Below are positions 9,254 to 16,942 of a stretch of DNA of 64,000 bases, one piece after another; within the stretch, counting starts at the first letter, position 1; every line of letters starts with the position of its first letter. Under the pieces are notes generated by a model. It did no database searches. It was not told where the DNA came from and was given only the letters and a program-made list of their open reading frames with translations. The stretch is taken from positions 89,765 to 153,764 of the forward strand of contig NZ_JAJTBB010000020.1 in assembly GCF_021287135.1 (NCBI RefSeq). The letters are read 5' to 3'. Position numbers and translations under genes: made by a program. The stretch comes from Acidovorax sp. GTDB lineage: Bacteria; Pseudomonadota; Gammaproteobacteria; Burkholderiales; Burkholderiaceae_C.

Positions 9254-9807
9254 AATCCACAGCACTTCTGACCGCGCTGGCGGCCGCCGCCCTGCTGGCA
9301 GGCTGCGCCAACAACGGCCCCGCCGTGCGCACGGAGCCCACCTACCAGGAAGCCGCCAGCAGCCAGTTCCTGGCCAGCAGCCGCGATGCCGTGGCCAAGC
9401 TGACCGCCGGCTTCGACCTGAGCGCCATCGGCAACGGTCCGGTGCTCGTGGCCACGGTGGTCAATGTGAACGACCTGAGCCGTTCTGCCCCGCTGGGCCG
9501 CACGCTCTCCGAGCAGTACGCATCGCACATGGCCGCCACCGGCTTCAATGTGAAGGAAATCAAGCTGCGCGGCGACGTGTTCGTGCGCGAAGGCGCTGGC
9601 GAACTGCTGCTGTCGCGTGAGATCAAGGACATCGCACGCAGCCACAACGCCTCGCTGGTGCTGGTGGGCACGTACTCCGCTGCCGCAAACTACACCTATG
9701 TGAGCCTGAAGCTCGTGCGCACCGAAGACAGCCGCATCGTCCGCGGCTACGACTACGCGCTGCCCAACGACCGCGACGTGCAGCGCCTGCTGACCGTTCA
9801 GCGCTGA
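9250..9807 (+). CDS. FlgO-family outer-membrane lipoprotein
   Basis: Encodes 185 residues with a lipoprotein signal ending LLAGC (Cys about residue 19). The mature part matches the FlgO domain pattern: [20 protein letters not shown], then [22 protein letters not shown] and a final strand reporting on '[13 protein letters not shown]'. FlgO proteins are outer-membrane proteins, some of them linked to flagella in Vibrio. Here no flagellar genes are near, so a flagellar role is not supported by context. Coupled by a 4-bp overlap to the preceding lipoprotein gene and followed by a clear terminator. Confidence 0.8.
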   Translation: MKSTALLTALAAAALLAGCANNGPAVRTEPTYQEAASSQFLASSRDAVAKLTAGFDLSAIGNGPVLVATVVNVNDLSRSAPLGRTLSEQYASHMAATGFNVKEIKLRGDVFVREGAGELLLSREIKDIARSHNASLVLVGTYSAAANYTYVSLKLVRTEDSRIVRGYDYALPNDRDVQRLLTVQR

Positions 9808-9874
9808 GGCGCAGGGCACCGGTGGCGCGGCCACAGGCTGCCCCCCGCCCCGCACGCTGCCATTCTCCTTTTGC

Positions 9875-9900
9875 AAGGCCGTTTCGACGGCCTTTTTCTT
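9875..9900 (+). terminator. rho-independent terminator after the FlgO-like gene
   Basis: AAGGCCGT-TTCG-ACGGCCTT followed by TTTCTTT: an 8-bp perfect stem with a UUCG-type tetraloop and a T-rich tail, about 70 bp after the stop codon. Confidence 0.85.
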
Positions 9901-10010
9901 TGGGTGCTTCTTTGGGCGCGCCCGCCCGACTGGGCCCCCCCCCGCAGCCTGACAGGCGCCGCCCGCCGCATCGCGGAGACGCATTGCGCATCGCCCTAAA
10001 ATCTCGGCCC

Positions 10011-10838
10011 ATGACCTTTACCGACATGCTGCGCGACGCCACGGCGCAGAACCGCTCTCTGCTGTGCGTGGGCCTGGACCCGGAGCCCACGCGGTTTCCC
10101 GCGGGAATGCAGGGTGACCCGCGCAAGATCTACGACTTCTGCGCGGCCGTGGTGGACGCGACGGCCGACCTGGTGTGTGCCTTCAAGCCCCAGATCGCCT
10201 ACTTTGCGGCGCATGGCGCGGAAGACCAGCTGGAACGCCTGATGCAGCACCTGCGCGCCAATGCGCCGCACGTGCCGGTCATCCTGGACGCCAAGCGCGG
10301 CGACATCGGCTCCACCGCCGAGCAGTACGCCAAGGAGGCGTTCGAGCGCTATGGCGCCGACGCGGTCACGCTGTCGCCCTTCATGGGGTTCGACTCCATC
10401 GAGCCGTACCTGGCCTACCACGGCAAGGGCGCATTCCTGCTGTGCCGCACCTCCAATCCCGGCGGCGACGACTTGCAGAACCAGCGCCTGGCCAGCGTGG
10501 AAGGGCAGCCCCGGATGTACGAGCACATCGCGCGCCTGGCGCAAGGCCCCTGGAACCGCAACGGCCAGCTGGGGCTGGTGGTGGGCGCGACCTACCCGCA
10601 GGAGATCGAGCGCGTGCGCGCCCTTGCGCCCACCCTGCCCTTGCTCATCCCCGGCGTGGGCGCCCAGGGCGGCGACGCCGTGGCCACGGTCCGCGCCGGG
10701 CTGCGCGACGACGGGCCGATCATCGTCAACTCCTCCCGGGCCGTGCTCTATGCCTCCCGCGGCGAAGACTTTGCGGCCGCTGCGCGGGCCGAGGCCCAGC
10801 GCACGCGCGCCGTGCTGGAAGCCGCACGCGCCGGCTGA
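10011..10838 (+). CDS. pyrF: orotidine 5'-phosphate decarboxylase (type 2)
   Basis: Encodes 275 residues. Catalyses the last step of UMP synthesis in the cytoplasm. The catalytic Asp-Lys-Asp signature is present as [16 protein letters not shown]. The length and sequence ([14 protein letters not shown] near the start, [13 protein letters not shown] and [12 protein letters not shown] later) identify the longer type 2 subfamily found in betaproteobacteria and actinobacteria. The start at [11 protein letters not shown] matches the family; the longer upstream open frame runs back through the terminator and is not used. A LysR gene follows 51 bp downstream in the same direction. Confidence 0.96.
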   Translation: MTFTDMLRDATAQNRSLLCVGLDPEPTRFPAGMQGDPRKIYDFCAAVVDATADLVCAFKPQIAYFAAHGAEDQLERLMQHLRANAPHVPVILDAKRGDIGSTAEQYAKEAFERYGADAVTLSPFMGFDSIEPYLAYHGKGAFLLCRTSNPGGDDLQNQRLASVEGQPRMYEHIARLAQGPWNRNGQLGLVVGATYPQEIERVRALAPTLPLLIPGVGAQGGDAVATVRAGLRDDGPIIVNSSRAVLYASRGEDFAAAARAEAQRTRAVLEAARAG

Positions 10839-10889
10839 GGCCACCGACCCGCCGCCGTAGCGCGCCCCCGCGTCGACCGACACCGCGCC

Positions 10890-11789
10890 ATGCAGCTCAA
10901 GTGGGTCGAAGACTTCATCGTGCTGGCGCAGGAGCGCAGCTTCACCCGCGCGGCGGAGCTGCGGCATGTGACGCACCCCGCCTTCGGGCGGCGCATCCGC
11001 GCGCTGGAAGCCTGGGCCGGCACGCCGCTGGTGGAACGTGGCGGCGGCCCCGTGGTGCTCACGCCCGCAGGCCAGAGCTTTCTGGAGACCGCGGGGCAGC
11101 TGGTGCGCCACCTTGCGCAGTCGCATGACGAGCTGCAGAGCCTGGCAGGGCGCCACGCCCGCACCGTGACTCTGACCACGGGCCGCACGCTGGCGCGCAC
11201 CGTGGTGGCCGACTGGCTGGTGCGGCTGCAACCCGTGCTGCAGGGCGGCGAGCTGTGCATCCGCACGCGGGCGCTCGCCGAAACGGTGGCCCTGCTGGAG
11301 CGCGGCGAGGCCGACTTCTCGCTGGTGTACCACCACCCGGCGCTGGCGATCCGCCTGGACGCGCGCCAGTTCATGCATGTGACGGTGGCCTCGGACCGGC
11401 TGGTTCCCATCTCGCGCGCCACGGCCCAGGGCCAGGCGCTGCACGCCTTCGAGGCCGGCACGGCCGCGCCGGTGCCGTACCTGGCCTACGCCCCGCAGCT
11501 TGCGCTGGGCCGCCTGGTGGAAGACCACTTGGCGCAGAACCCGCACGCGCCCCGGCTGCAGCGGGTGGTGGAATGCGATTCGGCCGATGCCCATTACGAA
11601 TACGTCCAGAAAGGGCTGGGCGTGGCCTGGCTGCCCTGGTCCATGGTGCATGCCGATTGCAAGGCCCAGCGCTTGGCGCCCGCCGGGGATGCCCGCATGG
11701 AGGTGCGCTTCGATGTGCGGCTGTACCGCCCCAAGCGCCGCCTGGGCCCGCTGGCGGAAGCGCTGTGGGCGGCGCTGGCGCCGCGCTGA
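10890..11789 (+). CDS. LysR-family regulator resembling HypT/YjiE
   Basis: Encodes 299 residues. The N-terminal winged helix-turn-helix begins MQLKWVEDFIVLAQERSFTRAAEL, and the recognition region reads HVTHPAFGRRIRALEAW. The effector-binding half follows, with a C-terminal GLGVAWLPWSMV segment. The WLxDF-like start, the -ALEAWAGTPLVER- spacing and the GxGxAWLP end resemble E. coli HypT (YjiE, hypochlorite-responsive), but the oxidant-sensing methionines cannot be judged here. The neighbouring Bug receptor and amidohydrolase are the likely local targets. A dyad with T-N11-A spacing lies just after the gene (11807-11833). Confidence 0.85.
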   Translation: MQLKWVEDFIVLAQERSFTRAAELRHVTHPAFGRRIRALEAWAGTPLVERGGGPVVLTPAGQSFLETAGQLVRHLAQSHDELQSLAGRHARTVTLTTGRTLARTVVADWLVRLQPVLQGGELCIRTRALAETVALLERGEADFSLVYHHPALAIRLDARQFMHVTVASDRLVPISRATAQGQALHAFEAGTAAPVPYLAYAPQLALGRLVEDHLAQNPHAPRLQRVVECDSADAHYEYVQKGLGVAWLPWSMVHADCKAQRLAPAGDARMEVRFDVRLYRPKRRLGPLAEALWAALAPR

Positions 11790-11806
11790 GCCGGGCCGGC
11801 GATATT

Positions 11807-11833
11807 GGCACCATCCGGTGCCGTTTTGGCACC
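11807..11833. promoter_or_regulatory. alternating GGCACC/GGTGCC half-sites (candidate LysR operator)
   Basis: GGCACC-N4-GGTGCC-N5-GGCACC gives two overlapping perfect dyads. The second contains T-N11-A (11819 to 11831), the classic LysR-family contact pattern. It lies after the LysR gene and before the receptor gene it may regulate. No experimental support. Confidence 0.4.
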
Positions 11834-11864
11834 GCGGCCCGGGGGCGGACTTTTGACAATCGGG

Positions 11865-12035
11865 GCTAGGAGTCTGCGCGGCAAAAGGAGCATCGGCTGC
11901 AACGCGCGATAAACCGGTCTCGCGCGGTACTACCTCCTGCGCCCAGGGGGCCACCCTGGGCTTGTCGGTAGCACCACGCGATCCTCGGTTTTCGCGCGTT
12001 TCGCCTCGATGCCTTCTGCCGCGCAGACTCCTAGC
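11865..12035. repeat. 171-bp full-length fold-back element
   Basis: The 19-bp ends are perfect inverse complements (11865-11883 and 12017-12035: GCTAGGAGTCTGCGCGGCA). The inner arms also pair imperfectly along their length (for example ACGCGCGATAAACCG against its counterpart) down to a central hairpin GCCCAGG-N7-CCTGGGC, so the whole element folds on itself. It ends 35 bp before the ATG of the Bug receptor, so it would lie in that mRNA's leader or block readthrough from the LysR gene. No coding capacity. Confidence 0.8.
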
Positions 12036-12070
12036 GATCCCCCGCTGCCCTTTCTTCAGGAAACCCCGCC

Positions 12071-13048
12071 ATGTTCCTTGCCCCCTCCTTTTGCCGTGCC
12101 GCGCTGGTGTGCGGCCTGGCCTTGTCCGCCACCGTGCCCAGCCTGGCGCAGGACGCCTACCCCAACAAGCCCATCACCATCGTGGTCGGCTACCCGCCCG
12201 GCGGCAGCACGGACCTGACGGCGCGCACGGTGGCCACCGAGCTGGGCACCAAGCTGGGCGTGCCTGTCGTGATCGAGAACATCGGCGGCGCGGGCGGTGC
12301 CATCGGCGCGCAGAAGGTGGCCAGCAGCGCCCCTGATGGCTACACCCTGCTCGTAGGGGCCAGCAACGAAATCGCCATCAACAAGCTGGTCACGAAGAAG
12401 GTGAAGTACGACCTCAAGGACTTCACCGCCATCGGCCTGATCGCGTCGCAGCCCCTGGTGCTGGTGGCGTCCGCCGGCTCGGGCGTCAAGAACCTGGCCG
12501 ACTTCACGCGCAAGGTGAGCGCCAACCCCGGCAAGTACAGCTACGGCAGCTCGGGCGTGGGCACCTCGCTGCACCTGGCGGGCGAGATGGTCAAGGAGCA
12601 GGGCAAGCTGTTCATGACGCACATTCCCTACCGCGGCGTCGCGCCGCTCACCAACGACCTGCTGGGCAACAACCTGGAGTTCGGGGTGTTCGTGCTCTCC
12701 AGCGGCCTGCCGCACATCAAGAGCGGCAAGGTGGTGGCCCTGGGCACGACCGAAGCCAAGCGCTCGGCCATCACGCCCGAGATCCCCGCCCTGGCGGAAA
12801 CCGCGCAGTACAAGAACGTGGACATCGGCGTCTGGTTTGCGCTCATGGCGCCGGCGCACCTGCCCAAGCTCGTGTTCGACAAGGTGAAGAAGGCGCTGAA
12901 CGACAGCCTGCAGTCGCCCGACTTTCGCAAGAAGATGGAAGCCACCGGCTCCACTGTGGCGGCCACGAACGTGAACATCGACCAGTTCCTCGCGGCCGAA
13001 GTGGCCAAGTACAAGAAGATTGTTGAATTCGCCAAGATCGAAGAATGA
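12071..13048 (+). CDS. Bug/TctC-family periplasmic substrate-binding protein (1 of 4)
   Basis: Encodes 325 residues with a signal peptide (about 26 residues, ending SLAQDAYP). The Bug fold is evident: PNKPITIVVGYPPGGSTDLTAR at the start of the mature protein (the conserved PPGGxxD substrate loop), ENIGGAGGAIGAQKVA, DGYTLLVG, and HIPYRGVAPLTNDLLG in the second half. Bug proteins bind carboxylates and related small molecules for tripartite carriers or as sensors. No TctA/TctB membrane genes are near, so its partner is elsewhere or it works as a sensor. It overlaps the amidohydrolase gene by 4 bp (ATGA). Confidence 0.92.
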   Translation: MFLAPSFCRAALVCGLALSATVPSLAQDAYPNKPITIVVGYPPGGSTDLTARTVATELGTKLGVPVVIENIGGAGGAIGAQKVASSAPDGYTLLVGASNEIAINKLVTKKVKYDLKDFTAIGLIASQPLVLVASAGSGVKNLADFTRKVSANPGKYSYGSSGVGTSLHLAGEMVKEQGKLFMTHIPYRGVAPLTNDLLGNNLEFGVFVLSSGLPHIKSGKVVALGTTEAKRSAITPEIPALAETAQYKNVDIGVWFALMAPAHLPKLVFDKVKKALNDSLQSPDFRKKMEATGSTVAATNVNIDQFLAAEVAKYKKIVEFAKIEE

Positions 13049-14049
13049 GCACCGCTACCGAGAACTCCCAGGCCGGCAACGCCGCCGTGCCGCCCCTGGC
13101 CTTTACGCTGCCGGCGCCCGACCTCGGCGCCTGGCGCGCCGGCAACACGGGCACCGAGGGCGTGTGGCACTTCGACTCGGGCCGGCCCGGGCGCCATGTG
13201 ATGGTCAGCGCCCTGGTGCATGGCAACGAGCTGTGCGGCGCCTGGGCGCTCAAGGGCCTGCTGGAGGCCGGCGTGCGGCCGGCGCAGGGCACGCTCACGC
13301 TGGCCTTTTGCAACCTGGAGGCGTTTGACCGCTTCGATCCCCGCAGCCACGACGCCTCGCGCTTCACGGACGAAGACCTCAACCGCCAGTGGATGGACGA
13401 GCGCATCGACGCCGGCGACACCCGCGAGCGGCGCCGTGCGGCGGCCCTGCGCCCCTTCGTGGCGCGTGCGGACTGGCTGCTCGACATCCATTCCATGCAC
13501 GAGCCCTCGGCCCCGCTGCTGCTCACCGGCATCCAGCCGCGCAACCTGGAGCTGGCCCGCGCCATGCGGTCGCCGGAGCACATCGTGGTGGACGCGGGCC
13601 ACAAGGACGGCGTGCGCATGCGCGACTACGGCCGCTTTGGCGACCTGGCCGACAACGGGACCCGTTCGCTGCTCATCGAGTGCGGCTTCCATGGCGACCC
13701 CGCCAGCCGCGCCGTGGCGCAAGACCAGTGCGTGCGCTTCCTGGAGCAGTCGGGCGCTGTGGCGGCGTCCACCCTGGCGCAGCAGCTGCCGGGCTGGCGC
13801 CTGCCCGACGCGCCCTGCCAGTGGGCGCTGGAGGTGACCGGCCCCGTCGTGGCGACGAGCAGCGCGTTCCGCTTCACGCAGCCTTTCACCGGGCTGGAGC
13901 GCATCGAGAAGGCCGGCACGGTCATCGGGGACAACGACGGCGTTGCGGTCACCACCCCCTACGACGACTGCGTGCTGGTCATGCCATCGGTGCGCCAGGC
14001 CCGGGCCGGCGTGACCGTGGTGCGCTATGCACGGCGCCGGGTGCTGTAG
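13045..14049 (+). CDS. succinylglutamate desuccinylase/aspartoacylase-family zinc amidohydrolase
   Basis: Encodes 334 residues. Zinc-binding and catalytic motifs of the AstE/AspA branch of the M14 fold are seen: SALVHGNELCGAW (HxxE), FTDEDLNRQW (DxNR), and DIHSMHEP (third zinc ligand), plus ECGFHGDP. These enzymes hydrolyse N-acyl amino acids to an organic acid and an amino acid. Translational coupling to the Bug receptor suggests that the receptor captures the substrate, or the substrate's breakdown product, of this enzyme. The true substrate cannot be told from sequence. The gene ends just before a dispersed palindromic repeat. Confidence 0.88.
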   Translation: MSTATENSQAGNAAVPPLAFTLPAPDLGAWRAGNTGTEGVWHFDSGRPGRHVMVSALVHGNELCGAWALKGLLEAGVRPAQGTLTLAFCNLEAFDRFDPRSHDASRFTDEDLNRQWMDERIDAGDTRERRRAAALRPFVARADWLLDIHSMHEPSAPLLLTGIQPRNLELARAMRSPEHIVVDAGHKDGVRMRDYGRFGDLADNGTRSLLIECGFHGDPASRAVAQDQCVRFLEQSGAVAASTLAQQLPGWRLPDAPCQWALEVTGPVVATSSAFRFTQPFTGLERIEKAGTVIGDNDGVAVTTPYDDCVLVMPSVRQARAGVTVVRYARRRVL

Positions 14050-14063
14050 CCGCGGTTGAATCG

Positions 14064-14133
14064 AATGCTATTGATTTAATAGCTGCTAGCGCTTGTCCAG
14101 AAAGCGCTAGCGGGCGATTTCATTGAAATTTTT
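14064..14133. repeat. dispersed ~65-bp palindromic repeat, copy 1 of 6
   Basis: CTATTGATTTAATAG followed by a hairpin GCTAGCGCTT-N5-AAGCGCTAGC and a T-rich end ATTTCATTGAAATTTTT. It lies between the convergent amidohydrolase and thioesterase genes and could end transcription from both sides. Related copies: 21032-21102, 32312-32375, 40479-40547, 53191-53250, 56028-56083. Confidence 0.8.
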
Positions 14134-14148
14134 GCCCCGCCGCCCTGC

Positions 14149-14592
14149 CTACGGCATTGCGGCCCGTGCGGCGTCCAGGTGCACCTGCACCCGCTGGGCG
14201 AGGGCGATGTCGCCTGGCGTTTCCGGAACCCACTCGTCCACGGCACGGGGCTGTTCGCGCCCATCCACGGCCGTGTAGACCGCCACGCAATGCAGCACCT
14301 CATGCAGCGGGCCGCCGTGCAGGTCGCCGCTGCGCACCTCCACCGCCAGGTGCATGGCGGAACTGGTGGTCGAGGCCAGGCGCGCATGCACTTCCACCAG
14401 GTCGCCCGGCCGGATCGGGTGCAGAAAGCGGGCACCTCCCACCAGCTCCGTCACGCACGGCCCCTTGGCCCAGGCGCTGGCGCAGGCAAAGCCCGCTTCG
14501 TCCACCCAGCGCAGCACGGCGCCGCCAGGCACGCGCCCGCCGGCGGGCGCGACGCCTTCGGAGGCGAGAAAACGCAGGGTCATGGAATGCAT
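14149..14592 (-). CDS. hotdog-fold acyl-CoA thioesterase-like protein
   Basis: Encodes 147 residues, the size of a single hotdog domain. The motif GGRVPGGAVLRWVDEAGFACASAWA matches the start of the long central helix with the catalytic Asp of the YciA/BFIT type of thioesterase, followed by the strands FLHPIRPGDLVEVHARLAST and HEVLHCVAVYTAVD. It probably hydrolyses a short- or medium-chain acyl-CoA. It stands alone on the minus strand, convergent with the amidohydrolase gene and divergent from the chemoreceptor gene. Confidence 0.8.
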   Translation of the reverse strand: MHSMTLRFLASEGVAPAGGRVPGGAVLRWVDEAGFACASAWAKGPCVTELVGGARFLHPIRPGDLVEVHARLASTTSSAMHLAVEVRSGDLHGGPLHEVLHCVAVYTAVDGREQPRAVDEWVPETPGDIALAQRVQVHLDAARAAMP

Positions 14593-14748
14593 ACGGGTCT
14601 CCAGGGGGTGGGGAGGCGGTCGGGTGCGATTATTCCCCAGCCTGGCACCCGGCCGGGTGCCGCCCTGCGTGCCCGGGGCGGGTGCGCCCGCCGGCCCAGC
14701 GCCACGCCCCGGCGTCCGGGACAGCCCGGGGGGAACGCGTCCGCGGAC

Positions 14749-14762
14749 TTGACGTGCGTCAA
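14749..14762. promoter_or_regulatory. FNR/DNR-like box upstream of the chemoreceptor gene
   Basis: TTGAC-GTGC-GTCAA is a perfect 5-4-5 palindrome of the form recognised by FNR-family regulators (consensus TTGAT-N4-ATCAA; DNR/NNR variants have TTGAC/GTCAA). It lies 156 bp before the chosen chemoreceptor ATG in the 325-bp space shared with the divergent thioesterase gene. Nothing else was recognised in that space. Confidence 0.45.
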
Positions 14763-14917
14763 AACCCTACTGGCGACAGAAACCTACATTGCGTTACGAC
14801 CAAGCCTTCGGAATGAGAACCGTTCCGAAATTTTGTGCTGAGCGCCGCTGGCCAGCGTCTGACCCGTGCATCTCGGCATGCCCTTTTTTCCGCGCACGCA
14901 CCCGTGCGCCTGCTGCC

Positions 14918-16897
14918 ATGTCCCTCCTGCACCGGTTGAACCTGCTTGAAAAATTCCTCATCCTGGGAACGCTCGGGCTCATGATGAGCGCGCTGCCCAC
15001 CTACCTGGTGGTGCGCGACGGCTTGCGCGACATCCAGCAAGCCCGCTACGAAGCCCAGGGCGTGCCGCCCGCGCAGGCGCTGGCCCGCCTGGTGCAGCAG
15101 ATGCAGGTCCACCGCGGGCTGTCGGTGGGCCTGCTCGGCGGCGACGAAAGCCTGGCGGCGCGCCGCCCGGCCGCGCGCGACGCGGTGGAGGCAGCCCTGC
15201 AGGAGGCCAGCGCCCGCTTCACTGCGGCCCAGGTGCCCGCCGGCCCGATGGCCACCTGGACGCAGGCCCAGGCCGCGTGGCGCACCCTGGAGCAGGCGGT
15301 GACGGCGCGCACCATCGAGCCCGCCCAGAGCACGGCGCAGCACACCCAGCTCATCGCCACGCTGCTGCAGCTGAACGAAACACTGGTCCACACCTTCGGG
15401 CTGCAGATGGACCCCGAGCCGGGCACCCATGCCCTCGTCCAGGCCGCCCTGGCGCAGGCGCCCATGCTGGGCGAGAAGCTGGGCCTGCTGCGCGCCCAGG
15501 GCGCCGGCGCCCTGAACAAGCGCGAGCTCACGCCCCAGACCCGGGGCCAGCTGCTGGTGCTGCAGCAGCGCGTCGCCGAGCTGCAGGCCGAGACCTTCCG
15601 CGGCCTGGAGCGCGCGCTGCGGGGCGACCCCGGGCTGGAGCGTGCCCTGGGCAGCACCGCGCAGGGCGTGCAGCAGCAGATCCAGCAGTCCCTGCAGATG
15701 GCCGAGCGCGATGTGATCCAGGCCGCGGAGCTGCAGCTGGCGTCCAAGGACTATTTCGACGCCTTCACGCGCACCATCGAGGCGCTCAACGGACTCAACA
15801 ACCTGTCCATGGCCCGCCTGGACCAGGCCTTGCAGGACCGCGTGGCGGCGCTGCAGCGCAGCCTGCTGGGCGTGGCGCTGGCCCTGGTGCTGAGCCTGTC
15901 GGCCACCAGCGCGCTGGCCCTGGTGTTCGTGCGCTCCATGACGGGGCCGCTGTCGCAGGCCGTGGCGCTGTCGCGCGCAGTGGCGCAGGGCGACCTCAGC
16001 GGCGCGCCGCTGCCCCACGGCACCAACGAGGTGGGCCAGTTGCTGCAGGCCCTGCAGCAGATGCGCAGCCAGCTCACGCAGGTGGTCCGGCAGGTGCGCA
16101 GCGGCTCGGAGAGCGTGGCCACGGCCAGCGTGCAGATCGCACAGGGCAACACCGACCTGTCCGCCCGCACCGAGAGCCAGGCCAGCGCGCTGGAGGAGAC
16201 CGCCGCGTCCATGGAGCAGCTGAGCTCCACCGTGCGCCAGAACGCCGACAGCGCGCGCCAGGCCAACCAGCTGGCCCACAGCGCCAGCACGGTGGCCGTG
16301 CAGGGCGGCGAGGTGGTGGCCCAGGTGGTGGACACCATGCAGGGCATCAACGCCTCGTCGCAGAAGATCGCGGACATCATCGGCGTGATCGACTCCATCG
16401 CTTTCCAGACCAACATCCTCGCGCTCAACGCGGCCGTGGAGGCGGCCCGCGCCGGCGAGCAGGGCCGCGGCTTTGCCGTGGTGGCGTCGGAGGTGCGCTC
16501 GCTCGCCGGACGCAGTGCCGAGGCCGCCCGCGAAATCAAGGCCCTCATCAGCGCCAGCGTGGAGCGCGTGGGGCAGGGCACGGCCCTGGTGGACCGCGCG
16601 GGAGCCACCATGACCGAGGTGGTGGACGCCATCCGCCGCGTGTCGGACATCGTGGGCGAGATCAGCACGGCCAGCCATGAACAGTCGCTGGGCGTGGCCC
16701 AGGTGGGCGAGGCCATCACGCAAATGGACCAGGTCACGCAACAGAATGCCGCCCTGGTGGAGGAAATGGCCGCCGCGGCCGGCAGCCTGAAGAACCAGGC
16801 CGAGGACCTGGTGCAGGTGGTGTCGCTGTTCCGCCTGGGCGGCGACAGCGGGAGCAGCTGGGTGCGCGGGCCCGGCGGCTTGCTGCCCGCGCAGTAG
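14918..16897 (+). CDS. methyl-accepting chemotaxis protein with possible nitrate-sensing (NIT-like) region
   Basis: Encodes 659 residues. Order: first membrane segment (about 13-33), a helical periplasmic domain of some 275 residues, second membrane segment (about 308-330), HAMP, and the cytoplasmic signalling hairpin with [18 protein letters not shown] at about residue 496. The periplasmic part starts with [18 protein letters not shown], which resembles the RGLS motif of NIT (nitrate/nitrite) domains; this is a tentative reading. No C-terminal NWETF-type methyltransferase tether is present. The start [13 protein letters not shown] was chosen because the upstream frame has no sensible signal. 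It is convergent with the sensor kinase gene. Confidence 0.9.
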   Translation: MSLLHRLNLLEKFLILGTLGLMMSALPTYLVVRDGLRDIQQARYEAQGVPPAQALARLVQQMQVHRGLSVGLLGGDESLAARRPAARDAVEAALQEASARFTAAQVPAGPMATWTQAQAAWRTLEQAVTARTIEPAQSTAQHTQLIATLLQLNETLVHTFGLQMDPEPGTHALVQAALAQAPMLGEKLGLLRAQGAGALNKRELTPQTRGQLLVLQQRVAELQAETFRGLERALRGDPGLERALGSTAQGVQQQIQQSLQMAERDVIQAAELQLASKDYFDAFTRTIEALNGLNNLSMARLDQALQDRVAALQRSLLGVALALVLSLSATSALALVFVRSMTGPLSQAVALSRAVAQGDLSGAPLPHGTNEVGQLLQALQQMRSQLTQVVRQVRSGSESVATASVQIAQGNTDLSARTESQASALEETAASMEQLSSTVRQNADSARQANQLAHSASTVAVQGGEVVAQVVDTMQGINASSQKIADIIGVIDSIAFQTNILALNAAVEAARAGEQGRGFAVVASEVRSLAGRSAEAAREIKALISASVERVGQGTALVDRAGATMTEVVDAIRRVSDIVGEISTASHEQSLGVAQVGEAITQMDQVTQQNAALVEEMAAAAGSLKNQAEDLVQVVSLFRLGGDSGSSWVRGPGGLLPAQ

Positions 16898-16942
16898 CGC
16901 CCCGCCAGCCCGGCCTCGCCCCGCCAACCCGGCCGCGTCCGG

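Noticed and set aside
11806-11822. A sigma-54 promoter (TGGCAC ... TGC)
   Set aside because: The GG and GC elements are 11 bp apart where 10 is required; the symmetric half-sites explain the sequence better.
14755-14790. A sigma-28 (flagellar/chemotaxis) promoter before the chemoreceptor
   Set aside because: No acceptable TAAA-N15-GCCGATAA match could be found.
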